This document shows, in pieces, positions 20,466 through 29,759 of a stretch of 64,000 nt of DNA. This stretch comes from Flavobacterium channae (GTDB taxonomy: Bacteria; Bacteroidota; Bacteroidia; Flavobacteriales; Flavobacteriaceae): assembly GCF_021172165.1 (NCBI RefSeq), contig NZ_CP089096.1, positions 1,054,001 through 1,118,000 of the forward strand, read 5' to 3'. Numbering within the stretch: position 1 is the first letter of the stretch; every line of letters starts with the position of its first letter. The position numbers and the translations under genes are program-made. Below the pieces are notes generated by a model that ran no database searches, was not told the origin of the DNA, and saw only the letters and a program-made list of their open reading frames with translations.

Positions 20466-22118
20466 ATGCTACTTTCGCTTTCTATAAAAAATTACGCGCT
20501 AATTGAATCGCTTGAAACTGATTTTTCGAATCAGTTTTCTGTTATTACAGGAGAAACTGGAGCAGGAAAATCAATTCTTTTAGGAGCACTTGGTTTGGTT
20601 TTAGGAAACAGAGCCGATTTGACTTCTCTAAAAGACAAAGAGCAAAAATGTATTATTGAAGCGCAGTTTTCAATAGCTAATTATAATCTTCAATCTTTTT
20701 TTGATGAAAATGATATGGATTATGATGACAAAACTATTATTAGAAGGGAAATTCTTCCTTCTGGAAAATCTCGTGCATTTGTAAACGATAGTCCTGTAAA
20801 TCTGCAAGAATTACAAGAGTTAGGCGCAATGTTGTTGGATATTCATTCCCAACATCAAACTCGAGAATTAACCGAAGAAAATTATCAAATAGATATTTTA
20901 GATGCTGTTGCTAATAATGGCGATTTAGTAAATTCGTATAAAAATGCATTAAATGCTTTTAAAGCTACTCAAAAGGAATTGAAGACTTTGTTGGCTGAAA
21001 AAGAAAATCTTATCAAAGAGTACGAATACAATTCATATTTGCTAAACGAACTTTTAACTGCCAATTTAGTAGATGGCGAACAAGAAGAGTTAGAGCAAGA
21101 ATTAGAACAATTAAGCAATGTTGAATTTATTAAAGAAAATTTTGATCGAATTTTAGCTATTGCAAATGAAGAACAAGTTGGCGCTTTAATAAATTTAAAA
21201 GAAATTAAAATAGCACTTCAAAAAGTATCTGGTTTTTCAACTCAAAATTCACAATTATTAGAACGCTTAACGAGTAGTTTACTAGAAGTTGAAGATATAA
21301 TTTCAGAATGTGAGCAAAACAACGAAAAGATAATTGCTGATCCAGAACGTTTAGAATTGGTGAATACCAAATTACAAACCATTTACAATTTACAAAAGAA
21401 ACATCAAGTTCAAACTATAACTGAATTATTAGTGATTCAGAATGAATTGGATGCAAAAGTAATTCGTGTAGATGATTTAGATAATGTAATTCACAAATTA
21501 CAGGCTGATTTAAATTCAAAACAAGATAAAGTTGATGAAATAGCTAAATCAATTTTTGAAAACAGAAAGAAAACAGCTCCAATTCTTATTGATAAGATAA
21601 AAGCTATTTTATCTCAATTAGGAATGGTTGAAGCTAATTTTCAATTCGAAATCAATCATACTGAATCATTCTTTACAAAAGGTAAAGATGAAGTTATTTT
21701 GTTGTTTTCGGCAAATAAAGGAACAAGTTTTGGCTTGTTGAAAAAAGTAGCTTCTGGAGGTGAAATGTCGCGTATTATGTTGGCAATAAAAGCTGTTTTG
21801 GCCAATTATTCAAAATTGCCCACGATTATTTTTGATGAAATTGATACTGGGGTTTCAGGTGAAATTGCAATTAAAATGGGAGAAATCATGAAAGAAATGA
21901 GTGCTTCTATGCAAGTTTTCGCCATCACTCATTTGCCTCAAATTGCAGCTAAAGGAAATTCGCATTATAAAGTTTCAAAACGCAATCAAGGAGACACAAC
22001 GGTTTCAGAATTAAATCTATTAAATTCAGAAGAAAGAGTATTGCAAATTGCTGAAATGTTATCAGGTAAAGATATTACCGAATCGGCTTTACAACATGCA
22101 AAAGCTTTGTTGAATTAA
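20466..22118 (+). CDS. recN: DNA repair protein RecN
   Basis: RecN is an SMC-like ATPase that acts at double-strand breaks. The 550-residue protein has Walker A GETGAGKSILLGALGLVLG near the N terminus, a long coiled-coil middle (about 150-370) rich in Glu, Lys and Leu, the ABC signature ASGGEMSRIMLAI and Walker B TIIFDEIDTGVSG at the C-terminal end, followed by ITHLPQIAAKGNSHYKVSK. It closes the bamD cluster; no clear terminator is visible in the 64 bases to fabV. Confidence 0.96.
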   Translation: MLLSLSIKNYALIESLETDFSNQFSVITGETGAGKSILLGALGLVLGNRADLTSLKDKEQKCIIEAQFSIANYNLQSFFDENDMDYDDKTIIRREILPSGKSRAFVNDSPVNLQELQELGAMLLDIHSQHQTRELTEENYQIDILDAVANNGDLVNSYKNALNAFKATQKELKTLLAEKENLIKEYEYNSYLLNELLTANLVDGEQEELEQELEQLSNVEFIKENFDRILAIANEEQVGALINLKEIKIALQKVSGFSTQNSQLLERLTSSLLEVEDIISECEQNNEKIIADPERLELVNTKLQTIYNLQKKHQVQTITELLVIQNELDAKVIRVDDLDNVIHKLQADLNSKQDKVDEIAKSIFENRKKTAPILIDKIKAILSQLGMVEANFQFEINHTESFFTKGKDEVILLFSANKGTSFGLLKKVASGGEMSRIMLAIKAVLANYSKLPTIIFDEIDTGVSGEIAIKMGEIMKEMSASMQVFAITHLPQIAAKGNSHYKVSKRNQGDTTVSELNLLNSEERVLQIAEMLSGKDITESALQHAKALLN

Positions 22119-22182
22119 TTTTTTGAAGTACTTTTGTCTACTTAATAAATGAACAACTAACCAATTATAAAATAAAGAAAAG

Positions 22183-23373
22183 ATGATTATTGAACCAAGA
22201 ATGAGAGGTTTTATTTGTTTAACAGCTCACCCAAAGGGTTGTGAACAAAATGTAAAGAATCAAATTGAGTACGTAAAATCTAAAGGAAAAATAAACGGAC
22301 CAAAAAGAGTATTAGTAATTGGAGCTTCAACAGGTTTTGGTTTGGCTTCAAGAATTACAAGTGCTTTTGGTTCAGATGCTGCAACAATTGGTGTGTTTTT
22401 TGAAAAAGCACCATCAGAAGGAAAAACAGCATCTCCAGGTTGGTATAACTCTGCTGCCTTTGAAGTAGAAGCTGAAAAAGCTGGATTATATGCAAAAAGT
22501 ATTAATGGTGATGCTTTTTCTAATGAAGTAAAACAACAAACTATCGATATGATTAAAGCTGATTTAGGTCAGGTTGATTTAATTATTTATAGTTTGGCTT
22601 CTCCAGTACGTCAGCATCCAGTAACAGGTGTTTTACACCGTTCTACATTAAAACCTATTGGAACTACTTTCACAAATAAAACAGTTGATTTTCACACAGG
22701 AAATGTAAGTCAAGTATCTATCGAACCAGCAAATGAAGATGATATCGCAAATACAGTTGTGGTTATGGGTGGTGAAGATTGGTCAATGTGGATGGACGCT
22801 TTAAAAGATGCAGGTGTTTTAGCTGAAGGTGCTACTACAGTTGCTTATTCTTACATAGGACCTGAAGTTACAGAGGCTGTTTACAGAAAAGGAACTATCG
22901 GTAGAGCAAAAGACCATTTAGAAGCGACAGCTTTTGAAATCACTGATAAGCTTGCTGATTTACATGGTAAAGCTTATGTTTCTGTAAATAAAGCATTAGT
23001 TACACAAGCAAGTTCTGCAATCCCTGTAATTCCTCTATATATTTCTTTATTATATAAGATTATGAAAGCGGAAGGAATTCATGAAGGATGTATTGAACAA
23101 ATTCAACGTTTATACGCTGATCGTTTATATACTGGCAATACTGTTCCTACAGATGATAAAGGTAGAATCCGTATTGATGATTGGGAAATGAGAGCAGATG
23201 TTCAGGAAAAAATTGCTAAATTATGGGGCGAATCAACTACAGAAACGTTAGTAGAATTAGGAGATTTAGCAGGATATAAACAAGATTTCTTAAACTTATT
23301 TGGATTTGGGTTTGATGGAGTAGATTATCAAGCTGATACTAATGAAATGGTTATGGTACCGAGTATCAAATAA
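22183..23373 (+). CDS. fabV: Enoyl-ACP reductase (NADH), FabV type
   Basis: FabV reduces trans-2-enoyl-ACP (and enoyl-CoA) with NADH in the last step of fatty-acid elongation, taking the place of FabI. The 396-residue protein begins MIIEPRMRGFICLTAHPKGC, has the Rossmann motif VLVIGASTGFGLASR, and the catalytic Tyr-x8-Lys in YRKGTIGRAK, the spacing that distinguishes FabV from FabI. FabV enzymes are known for natural resistance to triclosan. Monocistronic in appearance and followed by a terminator at 23411-23435. Confidence 0.95.
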   Translation: MIIEPRMRGFICLTAHPKGCEQNVKNQIEYVKSKGKINGPKRVLVIGASTGFGLASRITSAFGSDAATIGVFFEKAPSEGKTASPGWYNSAAFEVEAEKAGLYAKSINGDAFSNEVKQQTIDMIKADLGQVDLIIYSLASPVRQHPVTGVLHRSTLKPIGTTFTNKTVDFHTGNVSQVSIEPANEDDIANTVVVMGGEDWSMWMDALKDAGVLAEGATTVAYSYIGPEVTEAVYRKGTIGRAKDHLEATAFEITDKLADLHGKAYVSVNKALVTQASSAIPVIPLYISLLYKIMKAEGIHEGCIEQIQRLYADRLYTGNTVPTDDKGRIRIDDWEMRADVQEKIAKLWGESTTETLVELGDLAGYKQDFLNLFGFGFDGVDYQADTNEMVMVPSIK

Positions 23374-23410
23374 ATAAAAATACAACATTTTGCATAAAAA
23401 TTGTTACAAA

Positions 23411-23435
23411 ACTCTAGTTAAGCTAGAGTTTTTTG
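23411..23435 (+). terminator. Rho-independent terminator of fabV
   Basis: ACTCTAG (23411-23417) and CTAGAGT (23423-23429), loop of five, then T run. Confidence 0.85.
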
Positions 23436-23527
23436 TTTTTTATCGATGTTTTATTGCTTTTCGTCGATATTAAGAGAAAGTTATCTTTACGTAGTGTTTT
23501 TAGTGATTAATATATTTATTTAATAGT

Positions 23528-23535
23528 TAAATTTG
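23528..23535 (+). promoter_or_regulatory. Candidate -7 box of the T9SS cargo gene
   Basis: TAAATTTG fits TAnnTTTG, 28 bases before the ATG at 23564. No TTG lies 19-23 bases upstream. Confidence 0.4.
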
Positions 23536-23563
23536 TAGTTGCTTAACAAAAAATTATAAATAC

Positions 23564-26500
23564 ATGAAAAAAATTACTTTATTTTTATTTGCGCTCTTTA
23601 CGTGCTGGCAAATAAATGCCCAAGTAAGTTCCTATGCTTTTAGTCAAAGTAGTGGTACTTACACACCAATAACGGGCGGCACATTAGCTGCGTCTGGAGC
23701 ATCTCTCGATGACACTATTCTGAGTGTTACTTTACCAACAGCTTTTGCTTACAATGGTAATAGTATTACTACAGTTGGCTTTAGTCCCAATGGTTATTTG
23801 ATCATGGGTAATACTACAACTCATGGTTATACTCCATTATCAAGTACTGCTACATCTAATGGTGTTATTTCTGGACTTGGAATGGATTTAGTTTCTAATG
23901 CGGCTACCTCTGAGTTAAGATGGGAGCAAATAGGAAATGAAATCATTTTTCAATGGAAAGAGTTTAGAAGATATTTAGCTACACCAGAAAGTATAAATTT
24001 TCAAATTAGGTTAAACACCTCTAATGGCCAAATTAATATTGTATATGACGCTCCAACTACTGTTGTCGCTAGTGAAACTAGAATTCCACAAGTTGGATTA
24101 AGAGGTACAGCAAATACGGATTATAATGCTAGAAGGCTTACTACATCTGTTCCAGATGCTACACCTTCATGGAATGATACTGCTGCGGCAACTTCAAATG
24201 CGCATAACGTAAGATTTACTAATACATCTCCAGCTGCTTTTCCATCTTCAGGATTAACTTTTACTTGGTCACCTCCAGTTCCTTGTTCAGGTGCTCCAGT
24301 TGCAGGAAGTGTTACTCCAGCTTTACAAAATATATGTTCAGGAACTACGCCTGCCAATTTAGTTGCAACTGGTTTTTCTTCGGGGGTAACAGGTTTAACT
24401 TTTCAATGGGAAGAATCTAATGATGACGGTGCAACAGATGCATGGGCACCAGTAGTAGGAGGTACAGGAGCTACAACAGCGACTTATACTCCACCTGCTT
24501 TTTCGGGAACACCTATATATTACAGATTAAATGTTACATGTACAAATTCAACAACTTCTGCTCAAACAGCGTCAGTTTTAGTAACAGTTCCAATTACCCC
24601 AACTAATCAAATAACAGCTCTAACTATTCCTGCTGCTACAGTAGGTGCCGGTCAAGCAGTAGTTAACTGGACAAATGGAAATGGTGGTAGAAGAGTAGTT
24701 TATGTTAGTGATTCAGCTACTTTTACTGATCCAGTAGATGGAAATGCTCCTGCTTTAGTAGCAAATAATGTTTATTCTGGATCTGGACAACAAATTATTT
24801 TTGATGGTACTGCAGCTACTGTTACAGTAACTGGATTAATGCCAGGAACACAATATTATATTAAAGCTTATGAATATGTTCGTTGTGGTTCTGGACCATA
24901 CGATTATTATTATAATGTGACTACAGGAACAAATACAGGGAATTTTACAACTTGTCCTGCTTTTACAGTTCCTTATTTTGAAGGTTTTGAATCAGGATAT
25001 ACTCACAATACTGTTGTAGCTGGTTGTATTTCTCAAGCTTCTGTTACAGGAACCGCTGTTTGGACTGCTAACAGTACTTTTACAGATCGTAATAGAACTC
25101 CAAGAACTGGAGCTTTTAATGCTTTTTTACAGTGGAGTAATGAAGATTGGATGTTTATTCCAATTGATTTAATTGGAGGAACAAGTTATAGAGTTTCATT
25201 ATATGCTCGTCAAGATGGTGCAGCAGCTACTGATTCAAATATTGCAATCAGTTATGGTACTTCAAGTAGTGTAGCAGGTATGACAAATTCAATTGTGGCT
25301 GCAACAGGTATTATTAATGGTAATTATCAAGAAATTGTTGGAGATTTTACTCCTGCGACTTCAGGAACTTATTATGTAGGTATTAAAGGATATATGAATG
25401 GCAATCCATTTTATATTTCATTAGATGATATTTCTATTACTGAATCACCTTCATGTTTAAATCCAAATACAATTATTGCTTCAAATATCACATCAAATTC
25501 AGTTGATTTATCTTGGACTGACGGTTCAGGAGGTTTACAATTTGATTACGAATATGTTATTCAAGCACCTGGAACAGGGGAGCCTACAGGACCTGGTGCT
25601 CCAATTGGTGATGTAGCTGTTGTAGGTGAAGGTTTTGATATTGATGGAAATCCACTTACACCTGATACGCTTTACGAAGTATATGTAAGAGCAGTTTGTA
25701 ATGGTGGTTCTGATTTTAGTACATGGTCTGGTCCAATAACTTTTAGAACACTATGTAATTCTATTACTTCATTACCTCATTCTGAAAGCTTCGATGCTGC
25801 AGCACTTCCATCTTGTTGGTCTACAGCTTTAATTTCAGGTTCTACAAATTGGGCTCCAACTACCAACAATGATGGTGTGCCAGCTCCAAGAACTGGAACC
25901 CGTTTTGCTGGGAAATCTTGGTTAGGAGACGACAATGCATTGTTAATTAGTCCTCCATATGATTTATCTGCTTACGCAACTGATCAAGCAAGATTAAATG
26001 TTTGGATTTATAGAAGTGCTAATGGATTAGCTACTGATAGAGTAACTTTTTATGCAAATACTGCAAATAATTTAACAGGAGCTACGATGTTAGTAGACGT
26101 GCCATTACCAATTACATCAGCACCTACGGTTGCATCAGCTGGATGGTACAATTATACAGTTGATGTACCTTTATCTTACAATGCAGGAGGTGTTTTCTAT
26201 ATAATTGCTCAAGGAAGAACTTCTTCTTCTTGGTCTTCTTATAGTGTTGGTTTTGATGATTATGTTTTAGAGTTAACTCCTACTACTGCACCTTCTTGTG
26301 CTTCAAATATTGTAGCAACACCTCATGCAACTTGTGGTAATTTTGCTAATACAATTACATGGGATGCTACTGCTGGTGCTGATGGATATTATGTTACTAT
26401 TGGTACAACAACTGGTGGAAATAATATTGCAAATGCGATTCCAGTTTCGGGTACTTCTTATAACTTTACTGGTAACTTTAATACTACATATTTTTACACG

Positions 26501-27949
26501 ATTGTTCCATTTAATGCTAATGGTTCTGCAACAGGATGTTCTGAATTATCATTTGTAACTAATGCAAATGGATGTTATTGTGTTTCTGCTCCAACTTCTG
26601 TTGATGGTTCAGGTATTACTAATGTTCAAATTGTATCAACAGATTTTCCAAATACAGTTTCAACTTCTCCAGTTTACAATGATCATACAACAACGCCTGT
26701 TACTATGTCTCAAGGAGTTAACAATAATGTTCAAATTTCTTTCAATGTACCTTCATTTGGTGCTTCATATGATTATAATACTGTAATTTGGATTGATGCG
26801 AATGATGATTATGTTTTAGATGCGTCAGAGATTGTTTATACAGGGCTTTCTTCAACAGCAGTAGCTCCAACATTACTAAATGCTTCTTTTGTGATGCCTG
26901 CAACAATGCCTTTAGGTCAACATAGAATGAGAATAGTAGCTACTGATGCTTTGCAAACTCCTGCTAACCCATGTTATTCAGGTACTTTTGGTGAAACTGC
27001 TGATTTTACAGTTAATATTGTTGCAGCATCTTGTACTCCACCAGCTGCAACAACTACTTTAGTTCCAGCTTGTGGTGCTTCTCAATATTCTATAGATGTA
27101 GATGTAACTGCTTTAGGAAGTGGTACACCTTCTATCACAGATGGAACAACTACATGGCCAGTTTCAGCTATTGGAGTAGTAAATGTTGGTCCATTTGCTA
27201 GTGGATCTTCAGTTACTTTAACTTTATTACATGGTTCGGATGCTACTTGTAATTTACCTTTAGGTTCTTTCAATTATGCTTGTCCACCAGCAAATGATGA
27301 TTGCGTTAATGCAATTGCTTTAACTCCTGGAGGTGTTTTTGCTGATTATCCTGTTGTTGGAACAACTGTTAATGCAACTACTGTGACAGGTTTAACTTAT
27401 GCTTGTCAAACAAATAGAGCAAATGATGTTTGGTATAGTGTTGTTGTTCCTGCTTCTGGTACTATAACTATTGAAACGCAAGCTAATGGGGGGTCTGCAT
27501 TAACAGATACAGTTTTAAGCGTGTTTTCTGGAACATGTGGAGCTTTAGTTGAAGTTGGTTGTGATGATGATAATGGAGTTGGTGCTTTCTCAATTGTTAA
27601 TTTAACACAACCGGCTGGAACAACATTATACATTGGTGTTTGGAGATGGTCTAGTGCAACAAATGGAACATTCCAAGTTTCTGCTTATGATGCTTCTTTA
27701 TCTTCTGGATCATTTGATAATGCTAATTTTGTAGCTTATCCAAATCCAGTGAAAGATTTCTTAAATGTTTCTTACAGTTCTGAAATTTCTTCAGTAAGAG
27801 TTATCAATATGATAGGTCAAGAAGTAATTTCTAAAAACTTGAATGCAACTTCAGGACAGGTTGATATGTCTCAATTAAGTGCTGGTACATACATTGTTAA
27901 TGTAACTGTAGGTGATGCAGTTAAAACTTTAAAAGTAGTTAAGCAATAA
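23564..27949 (+). CDS. Large multidomain adhesin-like protein with C-terminal T9SS sorting domain
   Basis: A 1461-residue surface or secreted protein. Order of parts: signal peptide ending INAQ (1-20); beta-rich N-terminal domain (about 21-240); Ig/PKD-like domain (241-343); fibronectin III-like domain (344-460); jelly-roll domain of the cleaved-adhesin/MAM kind starting CPAFTVPYFEGFES (464-628); fibronectin III (629-730); second jelly roll starting SLPHSESFD (731-905); fibronectin III (910-1000); GEVED domain with VIWIDANDDYVLD (1004-1155); a PPC-like domain starting NDDCVNAIAL (about 1240-1380); type A sorting domain NFVAYPNPVKDFLNVSY to the end. Composition is Thr/Ser/Gly/Ala rich. No catalytic domain is seen, so adhesion or matrix binding is the best inference. 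Confidence 0.92.
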   Translation: MKKITLFLFALFTCWQINAQVSSYAFSQSSGTYTPITGGTLAASGASLDDTILSVTLPTAFAYNGNSITTVGFSPNGYLIMGNTTTHGYTPLSSTATSNGVISGLGMDLVSNAATSELRWEQIGNEIIFQWKEFRRYLATPESINFQIRLNTSNGQINIVYDAPTTVVASETRIPQVGLRGTANTDYNARRLTTSVPDATPSWNDTAAATSNAHNVRFTNTSPAAFPSSGLTFTWSPPVPCSGAPVAGSVTPALQNICSGTTPANLVATGFSSGVTGLTFQWEESNDDGATDAWAPVVGGTGATTATYTPPAFSGTPIYYRLNVTCTNSTTSAQTASVLVTVPITPTNQITALTIPAATVGAGQAVVNWTNGNGGRRVVYVSDSATFTDPVDGNAPALVANNVYSGSGQQIIFDGTAATVTVTGLMPGTQYYIKAYEYVRCGSGPYDYYYNVTTGTNTGNFTTCPAFTVPYFEGFESGYTHNTVVAGCISQASVTGTAVWTANSTFTDRNRTPRTGAFNAFLQWSNEDWMFIPIDLIGGTSYRVSLYARQDGAAATDSNIAISYGTSSSVAGMTNSIVAATGIINGNYQEIVGDFTPATSGTYYVGIKGYMNGNPFYISLDDISITESPSCLNPNTIIASNITSNSVDLSWTDGSGGLQFDYEYVIQAPGTGEPTGPGAPIGDVAVVGEGFDIDGNPLTPDTLYEVYVRAVCNGGSDFSTWSGPITFRTLCNSITSLPHSESFDAAALPSCWSTALISGSTNWAPTTNNDGVPAPRTGTRFAGKSWLGDDNALLISPPYDLSAYATDQARLNVWIYRSANGLATDRVTFYANTANNLTGATMLVDVPLPITSAPTVASAGWYNYTVDVPLSYNAGGVFYIIAQGRTSSSWSSYSVGFDDYVLELTPTTAPSCASNIVATPHATCGNFANTITWDATAGADGYYVTIGTTTGGNNIANAIPVSGTSYNFTGNFNTTYFYTIVPFNANGSATGCSELSFVTNANGCYCVSAPTSVDGSGITNVQIVSTDFPNTVSTSPVYNDHTTTPVTMSQGVNNNVQISFNVPSFGASYDYNTVIWIDANDDYVLDASEIVYTGLSSTAVAPTLLNASFVMPATMPLGQHRMRIVATDALQTPANPCYSGTFGETADFTVNIVAASCTPPAATTTLVPACGASQYSIDVDVTALGSGTPSITDGTTTWPVSAIGVVNVGPFASGSSVTLTLLHGSDATCNLPLGSFNYACPPANDDCVNAIALTPGGVFADYPVVGTTVNATTVTGLTYACQTNRANDVWYSVVVPASGTITIETQANGGSALTDTVLSVFSGTCGALVEVGCDDDNGVGAFSIVNLTQPAGTTLYIGVWRWSSATNGTFQVSAYDASLSSGSFDNANFVAYPNPVKDFLNVSYSSEISSVRVINMIGQEVISKNLNATSGQVDMSQLSAGTYIVNVTVGDAVKTLKVVKQ

Positions 27950-27972
27950 TAAATAAATTAAGTTAATGATTA

Positions 27973-28001
27973 AAGTCCCGATTTATCGGGACTTTTTTTA
28001 T
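27973..28001 (+). terminator. Rho-independent terminator of the T9SS cargo gene
   Basis: Perfect ten-base arms AAGTCCCGAT (27973-27982) and ATCGGGACTT (27985-27994) with a T run. The TCCCGA core recurs in other terminators of the window. Confidence 0.85.
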
Positions 28002-28098
28002 GTTTTATTTTCATTTAAGAATGAATGAACCTATATAATTTGGGAGATCACTAGTTAATATCCTTAAAAAAATATGTAGGTTTGTAAAAAAAATTAAG

Positions 28099-29097
28099 AT
28101 GCATTTTTCTTTTATAGTTCCGGTGTATAACCGACCAGATGAAATTGATGAATTGCTTGAAAGCTTAACTAAGTTTACATCAACTATTCCTTTTGAAGTT
28201 GTAATTGTTGAAGATGGTTCAACTATTTCTTGTCAGAATATAATTGAAAAGTATATTGACAAATTAACTATTTCCTATTTCTTCAAACCAAATTCTGGTC
28301 CTGGTGATTCTCGAAACTATGGAATGAAAGTTGCAATCGGCGACTATTTTATCATCTTAGATTCAGATTGTATAATTCCTGAAGATTATTTAACGAATGT
28401 TCAAAAAAGTTTAGATGAAGAATATGTAGATTGTTTTGGCGGACCTGATGCTGCATTAGATTCTTTTTCAGATATTCAAAAAGCAATTAACTTTACGATG
28501 ACGTCTTTTTTAACTACTGGTGGAATACGTGGAGGAAGTGAAAAAGTTGATAAATTTCAACCAAGAAGCTTTAATATGGGATTGTCTAAAAAAGCATTCG
28601 AAGCTTCTAATGGATTTGGCAATATTCATCCTGGTGAAGATCCAGATTTGTCTATTCGATTATGGAATTTAGGATTTAAAACGAAGCTAATTAAAAACGC
28701 ATTTGTGTATCACAAAAGAAGAATTAGCTGGGAAAAATTTCAAATTCAAGTTAATAAATTTGGAAAGGCTCGACCTATTTTAAATTCATGGTATCCAGAA
28801 CATTCAAAAATTACGTATTGGTTTCCAAGTCTGTTTTTAATCGGTTTTTTGTTTTCGGTTTTAATGGCATTTTTTGGAATAGAATATTTTATAGCTTTTT
28901 ATGGAATTTACTTTTCAATACTTTTTATTAGTTCTGTAGTAGTCAATAAAAATTTGAAAATTGCGTTATATTCTATATGGTCGACCATTATTCAATTTTA
29001 TGGTTACGGAAATGGATTTTTACTTTCATTTTATAAGATTTCAATTTTAAAGCAAGATCCTAAACGAGCTTTTCCTGAATTATTTTTTAAAAAATAA
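28099..29097 (+). CDS. Family 2 glycosyltransferase, membrane-anchored
   Basis: A 332-residue GT-A glycosyltransferase. The catalytic part (about 1-230) shows FSFIVPVYNRPDEIDELL, VVIVEDGST and the metal-binding ILDSDCIIP; the GFGNIHPGEDPDLSIRL segment is the acceptor-site region. Two hydrophobic segments near residues 250-290 anchor it in the inner membrane. Substrate and acceptor cannot be read from the sequence. It lies three bases before coaE and probably shares its transcript. Confidence 0.88.
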   Translation: MHFSFIVPVYNRPDEIDELLESLTKFTSTIPFEVVIVEDGSTISCQNIIEKYIDKLTISYFFKPNSGPGDSRNYGMKVAIGDYFIILDSDCIIPEDYLTNVQKSLDEEYVDCFGGPDAALDSFSDIQKAINFTMTSFLTTGGIRGGSEKVDKFQPRSFNMGLSKKAFEASNGFGNIHPGEDPDLSIRLWNLGFKTKLIKNAFVYHKRRISWEKFQIQVNKFGKARPILNSWYPEHSKITYWFPSLFLIGFLFSVLMAFFGIEYFIAFYGIYFSILFISSVVVNKNLKIALYSIWSTIIQFYGYGNGFLLSFYKISILKQDPKRAFPELFFKK

Positions 29098-29100
29098 ATT

Positions 29101-29688
29101 ATGACAAAAATAATTGGTTTAACTGGAGGAATTGGTAGTGGAAAATCTACGGTTGTTAATTATATTGCTTCAAAAGGTATTCCTGTTTACATTGCTGATG
29201 ATGAAGCAAAAAAAATAATGGAAGATGCAACTGTTAAGCAAAGAATCCAAAAGCTATTTTCTCAAAGTGTTTTAAATGATAATGGTACTTTAAATAGAAA
29301 AAAAATTGCCGAACTAGTATTTGGTTTTCCTGATAAATTGAAGGAATTGAATGCGATTGTTCATCCAGAAGTACAAAATCATTTTAAAGAATGGTTATTT
29401 AAGCATAAAGAATACTCTTTTATCATAAAAGAAGTAGCGATACTTTTTGAAACAGGTGGTAATAAACAATGCGATAAAGTCATTTTAATCACAGCTCCAG
29501 AAGAACTTAGAATACAAAGAGCTATGAAACGTGATAATTTAACAAAAAAGGATGTTTTAGTTAGAATTAACACTCAACTTCCTGATTCAAAAAAGAAAGA
29601 ATTAAGCGATTTCGTTGTAGAAAATGTTGATTTAAATGATACTTTCTTAAAAATCGACGAAATTCTTAAAATTTTAGCGAAATCCTAA
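29101..29688 (+). CDS. coaE: Dephospho-CoA kinase
   Basis: CoaE phosphorylates the ribose 3'-hydroxyl of dephospho-CoA, the last step to CoA. The 195-residue P-loop kinase has Walker A GLTGGIGSGKST, YIADDEAKKIM, the LNAIVHPEV substrate motif and KRDNLTKKD lid region. The GT2-coaE-histidine kinase-response regulator order is common in Flavobacteriaceae as I remember it. Confidence 0.95.
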   Translation: MTKIIGLTGGIGSGKSTVVNYIASKGIPVYIADDEAKKIMEDATVKQRIQKLFSQSVLNDNGTLNRKKIAELVFGFPDKLKELNAIVHPEVQNHFKEWLFKHKEYSFIIKEVAILFETGGNKQCDKVILITAPEELRIQRAMKRDNLTKKDVLVRINTQLPDSKKKELSDFVVENVDLNDTFLKIDEILKILAKS

Positions 29689-29719
29689 AAAAAGGTTTTT
29701 ATGTTAATCTTTGGTTAAT

Positions 29720-29754
29720 ACATTTTAACAATAAATGTTAAAATGTTAAATTTG
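29720..29754 (+). promoter_or_regulatory. Inverted repeat and -7 box in front of the histidine kinase gene
   Basis: ACATTTTAACA (29720-29730) and TGTTAAAATGT (29736-29746) form a perfect 11-base inverted repeat with a five-base spacer. It abuts TAAATTTG (29747-29754), an exact -7 match ending five bases before the ATG. The repeat therefore covers the spacer of the promoter and looks like an operator. As an alternative it could end coaE transcription, but no T run follows. Confidence 0.6.
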
Positions 29755-29759
29755 TTTCG

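Noticed and set aside
26325..26786. Two open frames of 77 and 74 codons inside the T9SS cargo gene
   Set aside because: Leu/Met/Gln-only composition, a frame-shifted reading of Thr/Ser/Ala-rich codons of the real gene.
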